Origin: Acanthacorydalis orientalis
Lineage: Eukaryota; Arthropoda; Insecta; Megaloptera; Corydalidae
Length of the DNA stretch: 64,000 nt
NCBI GenBank assembly: GCA_034766995.1
Contig: CM068313.1
Coordinates: 6,725,461-6,789,460, forward strand
Direction: 5' to 3'
Positions 1 to 12,426 of the stretch are shown one piece after another. The notes below the pieces were generated by a model. That model was given only the letters and a program-made list of their open reading frames with translations, did no database searches and had not been told where the DNA came from. The translations under genes were made by a program, and so were the position numbers. Within the stretch, counting starts at the first letter, position 1. Every line of letters starts with the position of its first letter.

Positions 1-1394
1 CACGTGTGATATGTAAAGAGTTAATTTCCTCAAGACAAACTTTTATAGATTATAATAAAAACCTAATTGGAAAACAAAAGGAATATGTAATATCTTACAA
101 GTAAAATTTTAATTAAAAACTGCATAGTGAAGTCAAACCTTAATTTTTATTTTTCAAATTTATCATATTCAACAGTTTTTATTAGGAAAAATAGATTGTT
201 AAATTTTATCATTTTGTATTAAATAATTTAATTTTATACCAAACTTTTATTTTTAAACTTTTAAGATTATTGAAGAATTTTATATAGTTTGTTATTAAAA
301 TTCATTTATTTTTAACAAGATAAAATTAAAAGGTTTAAATATAATTGGAGTAATTAAAATCAAATTTAGTGGAACAGACAATTAACTTACTTATATTTTT
401 AAGTAAGAATAAAAAAATAAGTGTATTTTTATAAAATTACAAGTGAATATTTTATATCATTGTCTTGCATGATCCTAGAAGCAACGTATGAATTTCTTTT
501 TTTACTTGAAAAGAGTTAAAAATTTATTTGAATATGAAAAAATTCAACCAGTTTTAAGAGAAATGTACTGATATGCGGCTTTTAGGTGACAAATAACAGA
601 TACACAAAAAATAATATAGGTAGAAAAATTTTATAATTAAAAAAAAAAAAACAGTTCAATGTACAAAAGTAATTATTTTCATAGAAAAACAAATTTCTCC
701 ATATATTTTGTTAGAAAAAAATCAGATGTCACCGTTTGAAAGTGAAGCAAAACTGAAATATTTCAGAGACTGTACATTTCAATGAATTTGTCACTAAGAA
801 TAAGACGTAAGTTTCGATCTTTGTAGAGATTAAAATCAGCTTCGCAGTGATCGTCGGAAACACATAAACTTAATTCTCTGCCGTTGAAAGCGTATAATGG
901 CTTTATGATGAAACCACTCGATACCATTTATTGCTATAAACGAGTCATGTGGAAAATTCATGCTATTCCGTGTAATGTTTACGACACTATGAGTAGTTTC
1001 ATGTGTACATGATTCCGTTAATGAGTATGAAACATACAAAGAGACCTTTTATGTTTGACGATGTTGTTCGCTAATTATTGTTGTGTATCGAGAAAATAAT
1101 AACATTAGTTCTTCAGATGTTCCGTGACCAGGAAACAAAAGTAATATACATGTTTTTTATATCATTTTCAGTACAAATGTTTCACTGAATTAGTTCATAG
1201 AATACAATTAATAAATATTACTTACTATAGTTTGTTATTAAGACCGAAAAAAGTTAATATATTTTTCAGCTGAAATCTTTTATGTTTTTTCTCTCTATAA
1301 CTAAATAATGATCTCACTGCTATGCATGCGTTTTATTCATTCTCTGATTGGTTGATATCGCTCATGTGCTATCTGTTCTGATTGGTTGATATCA
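1..1394. other. AT-rich non-coding stretch
   Basis: No gene was recognised. The part at 780-1130 is less AT-rich, with a 67-codon minus-strand frame at 836-1039 that has no recognisable family. Positions 1344-1411 carry a two-unit 34-bp tandem repeat. Confidence 0.5.
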
Positions 1395-1411
1395 GTCACA
1401 TGATCAGTGTT
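1344..1411. repeat. 34-bp tandem repeat with paired inverted CCAAT boxes
   Basis: CTGATTGGTTGATATC occurs at 1344 and again at 1378, followed in each case by a related CA(T/C)(G)TG-containing sequence. On the minus strand each gives CCAATCAG, the NF-Y type CCAAT box. The next element, a dispersed repeat, begins close by, so this could belong to that repeat. Confidence 0.55.
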
Positions 1412-1705
1412 CTGTTCAGTGACTCATAATGTACAATGAAAGAGGGTCAACAATTCCAATATGAAACTGATAAGAAATTTATTCAAAATATTGTATTCAT
1501 TGAAATTTTAGAGTAAAAAAATTTTTCCACATTTAAACATTGTATTTTGTTATATTAGTTTTTATAAATTTTTCCAATAAAAATTCATACGATTTACATT
1601 TTATATAAGTCTTTGTGTGTATAATTTGTTAATTTATATTATTTGTTAGGGAGAGGGTGAGGGTAGAGACCAGATGACAAACCCCAATTTTTACAAAAAT
1701 TAATT
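1395..1705 (+). repeat. Dispersed repeat R1, copy A
   Basis: This matches 19730-20035 over nearly 300 bp with scattered differences. Shared landmarks include AAATTTATTCAAAATATTGT, TTTTCCAATAAAAATT, and TATTTGTTAGGGA(G/A)AGG followed by an ACAAA(A)-rich end. No coding frame is shared. Class unknown; a non-autonomous element is the likeliest explanation. Confidence 0.7.
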
Positions 1706-1711
1706 CTTTTA

Positions 1712-2981
1712 TTAGGTTATCAAATATGAATTTTCTTAAATACTAAGTTTGACAGCTTCCATCTCTGACATTTCACTTTGATTGAGATTTCATGTTTTTT
1801 TTTATTGTGAAGGTATACATCCTTATTCTTTAAAACGCACGTTTTGGCATGTGTTTAATATTCAATTAATTTTCAAGGTAGCTTTTGTGAAACCATGAAT
1901 AAGTTAAAAATTCGTGATATTTCCAATATGAATTCCATCGTGGAATGCAGTGCAGACAGGTCGAAATATAAACAAAGTGTTTGGGAAAAATGCGGCTAGT
2001 GAACGCACAGTACGTCGACGATTCGATCAGTTCCATTCTGGTAATTTTAAACTTGAAAATTAACCGGGTGGGAGACCTGAGTCCAAGGTGGATAATGATG
2101 AGCTGAAATCTGTAGTGGAAGCAAATCCATCTCAAACTATTCGTGAATTGGCAGCAAGGTTTCACGTTACTCTTCCAACAATATTCGAGCATTTGAAACA
2201 AAGCAACAAGGTAAAGAAGCTGGGTAGATAGGTTCCGCATAAATTAAACGAGCGTCAGAAGATAAATAGTCTCGAAGCTTGCCTTTCTTTGCTGTCACGG
2301 TATTAAGGCGAAACAGTTATACACAGTTTTGTTACTTGTGATAAAAAATAGATATTTTTTTAACAATCTCAAGCGTTTGTCACAATAGTTTGATAAATAT
2401 GAAGCGCTGACACATTCTAAAACTGAATATTCATTAAAAAAAACTAATGGTGCCTGTTTATCGGTCTAGCACTAGTATTATCTACTACAGCTTCATGAAA
2501 CCTGGTCTGTCGATTCCATGGAATGTTTATTGCAACCAGTTGGATGAAATGATAGGGATGCTTGCCATTAAGCAGCTTGAGATTGGTCAATAGATACAAG
2601 TCAATCCTGTTGCAAGACAATTTCGACCACATATCGCAGAAACAACGCTACGAAAACTACAGGAGCTGGACTTGGAAACTCTCTGTCATCTACGGTATTC
2701 ACCAGACCTTTCATCAACTGACTACAACTTCTTCCATGCTTTGGATTATTTTTTGCAAGGAAAATTATTCAATTCTCAACAAACTGTGGAAAACACCTTT
2801 CGCGATTTCATCGCTAATATCCAAGCTTCTTCGCTGTTGGCATAAACAAATTACCTATAGAATGACAAAACTGTGTCAATAGTTTAGGTACATACTTTGT
2901 TTAATTGTACTGCTTCTTGTTTCAGATATAATAAACTAAACTTTTGATTAGAAATCGGACATTTCATACTTAATGACCTAA
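1712..2981 (+). mobile_element. Full-length mariner element, dead
   Basis: The 1270-bp element has terminal inverted repeats: the left end starts TTAGGTTATCAAATATGAA and the right end, reverse-complemented, starts TTAGGTCATTAAGTATGAA. It is flanked by TA on both sides (1710-1711 and 2982-2983), the mariner target duplication. Size is typical of the family, about 1.3 kb. It sits just beside dispersed repeat R1. Confidence 0.85.
1895..2904 (+). pseudogene. Mariner transposase pseudogene (DD34D type)
   Basis: Frames from ATG 1895 follow the mariner transposase from end to end. The segments are MNKLKIRD, YEFHRG, an HTH with ERTVRRRFDQFHSG, GGRPESKVDNDELK, a second HTH (IRELAARFHVT), VTCDKK around the first catalytic Asp, IIYYSFMKPG, a DN-x-x-H block, YSPDLSSTDYNFF with the third Asp, and the usual end INKLPIE...GTYFV stop. 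At least six in-frame stops and several frameshifts break it, so it cannot make transposase. The three catalytic Asp codons are still present in their separate frames. Confidence 0.85.
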
Positions 2982-3298
2982 TATTAAATACCACAATATA
3001 GCAGATACTTCTCTGATAAATATGATAAATATTTATTTTTTTAAAAATTAAAACAAAAATCTTATAAAAAAAATAACATTTTCTTTTTGTCTGTCAGTAA
3101 GCACATTATTCATAGATATTCCATTGCAGTCATTGAGGCCACTTTCTTAAAATTCTCTATATAGATTAAAAAAAACTCTACAATAGATTATATTATTGGT
3201 TTATTGTTCAATATTTTTGTACAGAAAATATATATTATTTTCACCCAAACATTTTTTAAATGTTTGAATATGTTTAACTTTCAAATTTGTATATAATG

Positions 3299-3299
3299 C

Positions 3300-3332
<33 letters not shown>

Positions 3333-3365
3333 TATACATACATATATATATATATATATATATGT
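3299..3365. repeat. (TA)n array with TAC interruptions
   Basis: About 67 bp of alternating T and A interrupted by TACATA. Confidence 0.95.
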
Positions 3366-3749
3366 ATGAGTATGTGTCTTTATACATAAAGAAAAATGAA
3401 ACAGTTCGGGGCGACATTCAGCAACACAGTAATATTCATATGAGTATAGAGAAAGTTACGATACGAGAGTATGATATCAAGGTAGAAATATTTTTTTCAA
3501 ATAACCTTCCACATTTCGATGAATATGTATGCATGTGAAATGACGACCAACTCCCATACACGCAAAGTCGATGTTTGACCGATGTTTTATATAACGTTTT
3601 GTGGCTCTCAGAAAGGCATACAGACCACCCGTGCACACGACACAGCAAAATACGTCGTTTTGTCAACCGAGATACTAACCCACGTTCGGTAAACTTCTAG
3701 TCGCGTTCACTTTTTACATAAATTGGGTACGTTTTGATTCTAGTGTTTG

Positions 3750-3852
3750 TATATACATATATATATGTATATATATATATATACACACATATATATGTAT
3801 ATATATATATATATATATACATACATATATATATATATATATATATTGTATA
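3750..3852. repeat. (TA)n array, interrupted
   Basis: About 100 bp of TA with CA and GT interruptions, suggesting an older, decaying array. Confidence 0.95.
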
Positions 3853-4805
3853 CAAATTTTCATTCCCACTACCATTTAATTATACAAAAGTTAGACCTGT
3901 TAAAATCACAACATGAAATAATGAATACATTAAATAATTCTATTGTCTTGAAACATTATTATGAATTCATGTATTATATTTTTAAAAAAAAATAATGTAT
4001 CATATTATATTTAATAAATCATTGAAAAATATAATAAGTAAAAGGTCATTTTAAAATTAGTTCCATGATAGAGTTTTCATATTGTGGCTAAATCCACTTT
4101 TACAAATGAATTATTTTTTTAGTCCATAAACAGCTAATACAAGAGATTAATTTAAATAACAGATGCAATACATAAACCAGAATCAGCTATTTAATCAATC
4201 ATTAACAGGTTTTACAAACGAAATTTTGTATAAAATGCTTTAAAATAGTATCAAATACAATTTCTTTAGACTTCATAATCTATAAAAAAGGTATCATTAA
4301 AATTTTGGAAAGTTGATTTGTAATTAGTGCTTCTCTACATATTCAAGATACTCAGAGGAGGTGATCTTAATTGAAATATCATGACAATCATACCTTTACC
4401 TCATATTAAGGAAACAAATAAGCCAAACTAATAAACTTTGACCATTCTTGATTGCTTCCATCGTTCTCAGAAAGTTAAAGTATAAAAAAAATATTTTTCT
4501 GCACTTAATGCTCTAAAGATGACTTTAAATCCATCTAAACCCGATTAAACAACGATCAAAAGTGATCAATAATCAATTATAGAAATTTTATACTACAAAA
4601 AAATCATCATTTATGAAACAGTGAAAAATTTGTTTATTAAAGTAACCTTTTAACCACATCATTAATAAAAACTGTATTGTGAAAACGTAAATACTTGTTA
4701 ATTCCATATTAATAACACAAAAACCTGGTACTTAAATATCATTTATCTTTTTGTTTCATTTAAATATACACACTCACATACATGACCATTTTCACACAGA
4801 TAAAC

Positions 4806-4807
4806 AT

Positions 4808-4869
<62 letters not shown>
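4806..4869. repeat. (CA)n(TA)n compound microsatellite
   Basis: A CA run passes directly into a TA run of about 24 units. Confidence 0.95.
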
Positions 4870-4872
<3 letters not shown>

Positions 4873-5922
4873 GTACACACATGCTGAAATATCAATTCAC
4901 TCCGATCTTTAGATTCGAGCGACGCAAGTTTAAAATAAGTTTAACCTTTATTTCAACAGGTGTTCTCTGTAACCTTCTCGTTTTCAAAAGGTCGACGAAA
5001 GTTTTATCATTTTATTCCATTCTTCCTAACGTGAAAATATAGGCCGTTATGTTCAATAGAAAAATCGATTGAATAAAAAATTCCTTGATCCTCAGATATG
5101 TAAAGTTTTCTTTTATTAAAAAGAAAGAATCGTCTTGTGTTCTGTTCAAATTTCTCTCGGTTAAAGTTTATTTCAAAAGTTAGCTTTTTTGTTTACTTGT
5201 ATAAATAATTATTTTCTTTATTTTAAGATTTTTATATTTAAAAATATTTTTTCTTCTAATGACAGTTGGAAATCTGTTTAGTTTTTAACTAGCATGTGTC
5301 TCTCTTTTGTGTAACAAATGCTGAACTCACATATTATGCTTCATGAACAGTTCAGTCGTTGTATAAATTGATGTAAAATGAATTAAAAGCATTTGTCATT
5401 TGAGACTAGTACGACAGAGAATAATTCATTCCAAGTACAAACTAATTTTACATTGTAAACTACAAGAGCTATTAAGTACCAAAAAAGAACTATTTTCTTA
5501 TACATTACATGTTCAATACTCGTATTATTTAATTATTCCATAAATCAACTATAATAAATTACTAAGTAAAACCATCACTGAGAGAATGACCTTTATTTAA
5601 AATCTAATATTATAATTATAAAACATTTAAATCTGTGTATAAATATTTTTAAATAATTTTAACGATTAATTTATTTGAAATCAAATAATTATTTCAATCC
5701 AAAAAATCTTATAAATAAAACAATTTTTATAAGCGATAAACAATACAAATTATTACGAACGTTTCTTTTTATTAATATTAATTTTAAGAGATTACAAAGA
5801 GAAATAATCTTAAGTTGTGCCCATGTCAAATAAAAGGAAAACAGATGTTATTTTTATAGGAACTATAGATATTTGTTTTCAAGATGGATGTGTAAGCATG
5901 CATACATACAAACAAACATGTC

Positions 5923-5924
<2 letters not shown>

Positions 5925-5963
<39 letters not shown>
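5925..5963. repeat. (TA)n array
   Basis: About 19 uninterrupted TA units. Confidence 0.95.
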
Positions 5964-5966
<3 letters not shown>

Positions 5967-6124
5967 ATTATACGTATGTCAACATCCATCATCTTCAAAA
6001 TATTTTTTCTGAAAATTAGGCTGTCTGACTTCCGTCAAAACTCGTCACTATGTGAAATTAGCCGGAGAGATATTATTTCATGCTTTTTATATTATTTCCC
6101 ATGATGTTTTTATATTTTATTCCT

Positions 6125-6148
6125 ATATACATGTATGTATATATATGT

Positions 6149-6179
<31 letters not shown>

Positions 6180-6202
6180 ATGTATATATATATATATATA
6201 TG
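6125..6202. repeat. (TA)n array, interrupted
   Basis: TA units broken by GTA and GTTA steps. Confidence 0.9.
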
Positions 6203-6708
6203 CATGAATATATATTGAATAAATATTATAATTGGAAAGAGAACTTATTTAAAATTCAAAGCGGTATCACCCCATAAAAATGTATCATTTATAAAACCGA
6301 CTAGTCCACTTATTTATAATAATCAAAATGAATACAAAATACAAATATAATCCTAGATATGAAAGAATACGAGACATACTTCAACATTATTCAATTTGTT
6401 TTTAATTGAAACATCTTAAAATTCATTATAAGTTAAACAAGTTGCATCTCGAACAAACGACTAAAGTAAAAGAAAAATCCAATTTAAGTTGTGACAAAAC
6501 GTAGAGAAAACATTGCACAAAACTAGAAAACACTCAAGAAATATATAAAAATTCGCGAAACGAGAAAAACTGACATATTTTCTCACAATATAGTTATGTT
6601 AAGATGTTTTTTTAACCTGTTTTGAACCACTCTTCACAACTACATAATTTAGAACAGTTCGTTGTTATTTAAGATTAGTTTAAATTTAATGAATATAGAG
6701 CTATTTTA

Positions 6709-6732
6709 TTATATATATATATATATATATAA
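6709..6732. repeat. Short (TA)n array
   Basis: About 11 TA units. Confidence 0.9.
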
Positions 6733-7550
6733 GAGTTTGAACTAAATAACACAATAAGTTTTATTCAAAAAGTGTCTTCTTATTTCTTTATAAAAAACAG
6801 CAATTCATTTGTAGGTATAAATAATGTAAATGTCCATTTATGTTATTAAACACATCTTTGAAATAAGTTAGAAGATTTGAAACAACGGGCGAATCAAAAA
6901 TGAAAAAAGTTGCGAGAATAAGGAATTTAAATAAAAATAATTATCTCGCAGAAACTTCACAAACTCATATCCATATAAATTGATTTCTAACCTAAGAAGT
7001 ATTTTATTTTTGACAAGTGACAGGCTATTTTACAAATATGCAGATTAGTTGAGTAACACTCAAACAGTACAAGTTTAAAAATGAATAAATTTACATTTTC
7101 ACTATTTTATATTATTTTATTATCGAAATGGTGAAAATTAAGGAAATCTAGAAAAGATATTTATTCATTGTACAAAAATGAATATGTGCTTGAGGAATAT
7201 TCTAGTAATAAATTACAATTAATAAAAAAAACCACAATCTTTGTAAGACATAAAAACCTATTAAAAGAACTTCTTCAATTAAAACCAATTAAGTTTTTAT
7301 ATAAACGAGATGAGAAAATAGGTCAAAAAATAGTTAATGATCATTAAACACGTTGATTAATATAACATTTTTTTAATTAAATTCTATTAATATTCAAATT
7401 TAATTTCGAAATTAATCAATATTGATTAAATTAAAACAAAATACAAATGACTTGTTTAAAAATGTACTAAAATTGAATATTTTCATAATGCCATTTCTTA
7501 AAATATCTATTCCTAATAAAGAAATCAAATAGGTATTAAAATTATAATTG

Positions 7551-7867
7551 CCGTATTAGTCCAAATAAAGAAGCTATTTTTCACAGATTTTCATTAAAAA
7601 ACAACAGTCATCTTATATTCGGATCTTCAGAATTTCAGGCTAGCTCTCACCCTCACCCTTACTAAACTGTAGACATTTTAAACAGATTATAGATTATTTG
7701 TATAATTTTTGAAAAAAATACTTTCTCTTAAATTTCAAATCAGCATTTTTTATATATTGTGTGTAGTCTTATAATCGAGGTCACAAAAAATGCTTTTTTC
7801 TTGATTTTTTTGAAAAAACTTGGACTCATCTTATAATCGATGTTATCTTATATTCGGACTAATACCG
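7551..7867. mobile_element. 317-bp MITE with terminal inverted repeats
   Basis: The left end CCGTATTAGTCCAAATA and the right end, reverse-complemented as CGGTATTAGTCCGAATA, form terminal inverted repeats of about 20 bp. Inside, a motif like ATCTTATA(T/A)TCG is repeated four times near both ends, as subterminal repeats often are. No coding sequence. The superfamily is not certain; a pogo/Tigger-type origin is possible. Confidence 0.75.
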
Positions 7868-8356
7868 TATAATCAATTTTTAGCCTGTAATCACTTTATA
7901 TAATATTTATTTGTAGTTGTGTTTTCTTCGAAGATGTTAATTTTATTTTAATTTTTCTACAGCCATTTAGAAGTTTTTTAAATAATCTTCATGTAATTGA
8001 TATTTCTCAAACTTGAATTTTTAAATCACTCCATTTTAAAAACATCTGTGCAGACTGTAAAAATATAGAATAAAACCATTAAAAAAATATATTTATAAAA
8101 CAATCGTTCGTAGAAAAATAAATGGTTTTAAATTTTATTTCCACTTTTATTCCTACACTTTCTGAATATATAGTTTTTTTATATCTCAGTTGATTTTCTC
8201 GTCTCAAATTAATGTTTCTGTAAATCAAAGAAATTACGAAAAAAACAACAAACTATTCTCTTTCAAAACTTTCAAATATAAATAGTTCTGAACTTTCATA
8301 TAATATTTAATTTTACTTTAATCGTTATTATAAAGTAAAAATTAGAAATATTTTCT

Positions 8357-8362
8357 TTTATT
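8357..8362 (-). terminator. Candidate poly(A) signal AATAAA for Marc
   Basis: AATAAA on the minus strand lies about 90 nt past the Marc stop codon. In such AT-rich DNA the hexamer is common by chance, so this is a positional suggestion only. Confidence 0.3.
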
Positions 8363-8450
8363 ATAAAAAATGTTAGACCATTTTTAAATCTCATTTTGCT
8401 GACAGAACCAAATCTTACTCTCAATAATTTTCTCACAACTGATTTCAATA

Positions 8451-10273
8451 TCAATTAACATAAACTGTATCATTTTTTGATATAATTCCATTCTTATACA
8501 ATTCCATATATATTCCCATCGCTGGACAATTTTGTTCCGATTTACGATTGTTCTCAGTACAGCTAGAAAAAAATATTTTCTTTCTAATTCACTTCAATGG
8601 AAATATAAATAAACGTGGAAGAACTTTTTTATAAAAAAAACATACGTTTTTAATGTAACAAGAGGTTCCTTTTTCTGATCAACCATTGCTGTTTCTGGAT
8701 TAATTGTAATCATTGTACATCGAGTACACGGTTTCTTGCATTTAAATACAGCTTCACCGATTTTGACCCATTTCCAATTATATTCAGAGAACTTGTCAGG
8801 TCCACTAACAACAATGTTCGGGCGAAACTGTGTGCTATTTACACGATTCGTCAGCATTGAATTAAGCATACTGACTGAATTAGAATTGATCGTCATGTAA
8901 GTTGATACATCTGTGTACGTTCCCTTGAATATATATATATATATATATATAGGTAGATAGATAGATAAAGTTTGAAATGTTTTAAAATTAAAAATGTTAT
9001 AAAAAAAACGTAAAATGAAATAAAAATTACCATTATAGTTGGAGATCTTTTAAAAATATTCCATTTACAACATTTCTTTTTATTCTGTTCATTTAAGTTA
9101 TTAAGAAAATAACCTAACCTGACTGAATCATTTTTTTCTAAATTCAAGTATTGACAAAACCATTTGGAAGCTTTTTTGCCACAATCAATCGTTTCTACTT
9201 TTTTAGCAGACCACAGACTGGAAAATTATAAAATATATTTGGCTACAAGAAGCATTAAAATAATCAAACGAAAATAAATACATTTTTAATGTTCATTTCT
9301 TCACTTGATTTAATAGAGAGAGAGTTTAGAAATTTATTAACTGTAATAATCAATTAATAAACATTTATTAAAATTACAAATAAAAATATATAAATAATTA
9401 TTTATATATTTTATATTTTTTTTTACTTACAAACAATGAGTCTTTTGATCCGTAGATATACTTTTCAAATTAAGTACGAAAGAGTCAACATTCGGTGCTG
9501 AAAATTCCACTACGTTTTCTTTTAACATTGAACATTTTATTAAAACAATTTTTGGAAAATTAATTGCTGATAAATATTCCTTTGTTAAAGAATTAAACAA
9601 TATAAAAGATCTAGAAAAAATCAGTTTAGTTCACACAAATTTCTTGATAAATATTTTTTAATGCTTTAACTTCTTTTATATTATTTTAGTCTTATAAATA
9701 TTACTATTTCCCAAAATAAAAAATCATTAAAATTTATAATTTTCAACCAATTATCCCATTCGGCACATTTTTATTTATATTGTTATTTGAAAGACATAAA
9801 ATTATCATTGACCATCTGAATTGTCTTTTTAAGGAAAAAAAACATATCAAAAAGCTTGGAAATATTTTAAAATATGTACTTCTTAATTAAGTTTGCATTT
9901 CTGTGTAAAATATTCAAGATTTTTTCACGTTTTATGAATTACAGATAGTATTTTTTAACACTTTTTCCTTGTATTTTTTAACAAAATTCTAACACAACCT
10001 CTAAAGAAAACAAATTTCCATTTACCTATCACTTAAAACAAATCCATCTTTTTGAAAACCCTTCAATCCATAATTGGTACATTCGGCTTTTTTCAATTCA
10101 GTCCTGTATCCAGATTTTAATGGATACATATAAATATGTTCCAATATACCTATTTTCGTCCATTCCGTAGGTGGTTTCAGTTTCAGTATTTCACGAAGTG
10201 CAAATAAAAATAACGATACAAACACAAACAAACACAGCGATATATAATCAATGACATATGAGCTATTCTCCAT
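8451..10273 (-). CDS. Marc: Mitochondrial amidoxime-reducing component (mARC), MOSC-domain molybdenum enzyme, 5 exons
   Basis: The proposed exons on the minus strand are 10273-10026, 9610-9431, 9217-9031, 8923-8646 and 8562-8451. All junctions are GT-AG, phases agree, and the joined frame is 334 codons plus TGA, close to the 337 residues of human mARC1. Residues 9-26 form a hydrophobic segment, as in the N-terminal membrane anchor of the family. The MOSC N-terminal beta-barrel domain follows with IYMYPLKS near residue 47, and the MOSC domain has FRPNIVVSG near 238 and PCTRC at 270-274. The family binds molybdenum cofactor through a Cys in this region and reduces N-hydroxylated compounds with cytochrome b5 and its reductase at the outer mitochondrial membrane. 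The C-terminus ends MGIYMELYKNG...VYVN, matching the family end. The start at 10273 was chosen for its good context (AAAATGG) and anchor position; an upstream in-frame ATG at 10339 would add 22 residues. Function is inferred from family; exon joins are read from sequence. Confidence 0.9.
8924..8951 (-). promoter_or_regulatory. Intron 3 acceptor of Marc formed by a (TA)n array
   Basis: The intron between exons 3 and 4 is only 107 nt (9030-8924). Its 3' end is a TA dinucleotide array of about 11 units followed by TTCAAG, with an (ATCT)n stretch just upstream. A normal pyrimidine tract is absent; the microsatellite occupies its place. The AG at 8925-8924 gives phase 0 and continues the family alignment as GTYTDVSTY. 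A closer AG at 8912-8911 would leave a stop in frame. Confidence 0.65.
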
Positions 10274-10433
10274 TTTATTCGAATTATAATGATGTTTAAA
10301 AAATATGTTTTTATACCTATAAAGATTCACATTATACAATAACTCGAAATGATATTCTTAAATATTTATATTAAACTTTATTTAGTTTTTTTATTTAGTG
10401 ATAAAAATTGATTATATATCAAGGATGTCTCAC

Positions 10434-10453
10434 TATATATATATATATATATA
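10434..10453. repeat. Short (TA)n array
   Basis: About 10 TA units, 160 bp upstream of the Marc start. Confidence 0.9.
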
Positions 10454-10756
10454 ATTTAATGCTACATAATTTAAACTAAATAGAAATAAATTACAATAAA
10501 TTATAATAAGTAAATAACATTTGCATTGATAATAATTAATAATAGACAAAGAAGTAACCTTGAATTTTTCTATATAAAAAAAATTATCATATCTGAACTG
10601 CAGCATTAAAAAATTCTTAATCATTGACCTTAAACTATCCATTCATTATTAAACGTATTTATTAAAACTTATGTTTATATTAAAAATCATTTCAATACCA
10701 AAACCATTTTTTTCGTGTAGGATAATTTGTTGCTTGTATATTTATAAAGAAATAAA

Positions 10757-10862
10757 GGGGTTTCCAATAGGGACTCACTTTTTTAAAAAGTTATATTTCA
10801 TAGACGTCAAACTGACAGCTGTATTTCTGTTTGATATTTGTTAAGTTTTGATATTGATATTT
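10757..10862 (+). mobile_element. 5' end fragment related to the 28800-29678 transposon
   Basis: It begins GGGGTTTCCAATAGGGAC. It then follows the left end of the element at 28800 through TATATTTCA, a GTCAAACTG block, AGCTGTATTT and TTTGTTAAGTTT for about 100 bp. The rest of that element is missing here. Confidence 0.65.
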
Positions 10863-12218
10863 TTAGTTATTTTAAATATTTTGAAACTGTGTGTAAAATG
10901 AGTTATTTGAGCATTTAAAAAATATTAATTTTGTAAATGGAAGGGTAAAAAGTTTGGTTTATATTTGGTTGACCCTCGTATTAATGAAATATTCAGTCTA
11001 CATATTTTTGTTTTCAGAGCGTATTTTCAAGCATTTATTTATAAAATTGTTTTTTTTATTTGATTTTGCTGCACTTTAACGTTTTAAGATTAATAGCATC
11101 TCATCAAAATACGTATAAGAAAATAAAAAATGATAAATTATCAATTATTGAATATTTTTGATTAGATTTTATTTGTTGTTTGTACGGTGATTGAAAATAC
11201 ATATTGAATACTTTTGTTTATTAATATTTTTTAAAAATTCATAAACAAAGAGTATATTTAAAGTAAATAATTTAAAAAATGTATATTTTAAATATCAAAG
11301 TAATTCTAAAATTACTTTGTATACTGTAATCTAGTATTTAGGTGAAGTAATGACTATTTTATAAATAACTGATTCATATTGTTTGTATTTCTGTTCAAAT
11401 ATTTTGTTTATATTTTTTAAATGATATTCGGTGATAACATATTCAAGTAAATAACATTTTCGATCACAGATAGACCGGAACTGTCTAAAACATGCGAATC
11501 AAAATTAGTTCTGTACTAAACTGGCAAATAAATTCATTTCTCACTGAAGTAGAGACCGTTGTTTGAATATCAAGGGACACAAGTAGCACTTGAGATACCC
11601 ATGGTACATGTTGAAAGGTAATCGGACACGCACTACCGAATGATACTCGTCGTATCAAAGTGTTAAACAACTGTTGGTAAAGTTAGAATTTCGTGAACAA
11701 AATAAATACACTGGTATTACGTTACTATAAACACTTTGATCGTGCGTATCTCTCCTGTCTGCAATGATTTTCAAATAAATTTATTATTAAATCTCTATGA
11801 TTCCGATCATTAGTGGTACTCGAGCAATTTAATATTTTTTTATATATTTTTTTTTACATAGATGTTTCACAAAATCCGTCGAAATGAAACAAAAACGCTT
11901 TTATACTTTTTTTAAATTCTCATTTAACGTTTACGTTCCATTAATGAAGAAACTAACGTTTTGTTACAGACAACAGATACTTAAAAACTAATTTAATTTA
12001 GAAATGTGTTCCAATCAATTAAATTCTCGTATAAAATGAAACGCCCGCAGTCATAAAAGAAATACCATTCTGGATTAGCAGTTGGAAACGAAATTTTCTG
12101 TTTGCTGCTAAAGTGTTTTCGAGTTTTTACAGTAGCTTTAGGCAATTGTAGAGAAAATTGTTATTCAAAAGCAAAAACCATTTTTCAAGAGAACACATAC
12201 AAAATAGTATGTATGTGT

Positions 12219-12250
12219 GTATATATATATATATATGTATATATATATAA
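12219..12250. repeat. (GT)n(TA)n array
   Basis: TA units with one GTA interruption, preceded by a short TG run. Confidence 0.9.
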
Positions 12251-12309
12251 ATTTACACAAAATTAATAATAGTAATAAAAATAAAATAGTTTAAGTAGAA
12301 AGTAAAAAA

Positions 12310-12416
12310 GCCTACCTGTACTGTGTAAACATAAACATGATGAAATGACACTTTCATTAAAAAAAATTAAGGTTAAAATTCAGAAAACAAAAACCGTAAT
12401 TATTTTCCTACCAACC
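12310..12416 (-). mobile_element. Solo mariner end (5' end fragment)
   Basis: Read on the minus strand it starts TTAGGTTGGTAGGAAAATAA and continues like the left end of the 54905 element through the GTCATTTCATC block. Only the first 105 bp of the element remain. Confidence 0.7.
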
Positions 12417-12426
12417 TAATAATATA

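Larger units (their letters stand above)
2982..7550. other. AT-rich intergenic stretch with TA arrays
   Basis: No gene was seen. It contains six TA arrays listed separately and a less AT-rich, unclassified segment at 3385-3720 with several CpG. Frames within TA arrays translate as IYIY runs and are not genes. The segment 4440-4620 weakly resembles 12427-12665. Confidence 0.5.
10274..12309. other. AT-rich stretch upstream of Marc
   Basis: It should contain the Marc promoter near 10280-10500, but no clear core promoter motif stands out. A TA array lies at 10434-10453, a transposon end fragment at 10757-10862, and a less AT-rich unclassified segment at 11460-11780 with a 61-codon minus-strand frame (11670-11485). 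Confidence 0.4.

Noticed and set aside
1866..2240. 124-codon minus-strand frame
   Set aside because: It is the antisense of the mariner transposase pseudogene.
3287..6277. Open frames of 60-95 codons with IYIYIY runs
   Set aside because: They are translations of TA arrays; both strands and several frames are open for the same reason, and no flanking peptide has family features.
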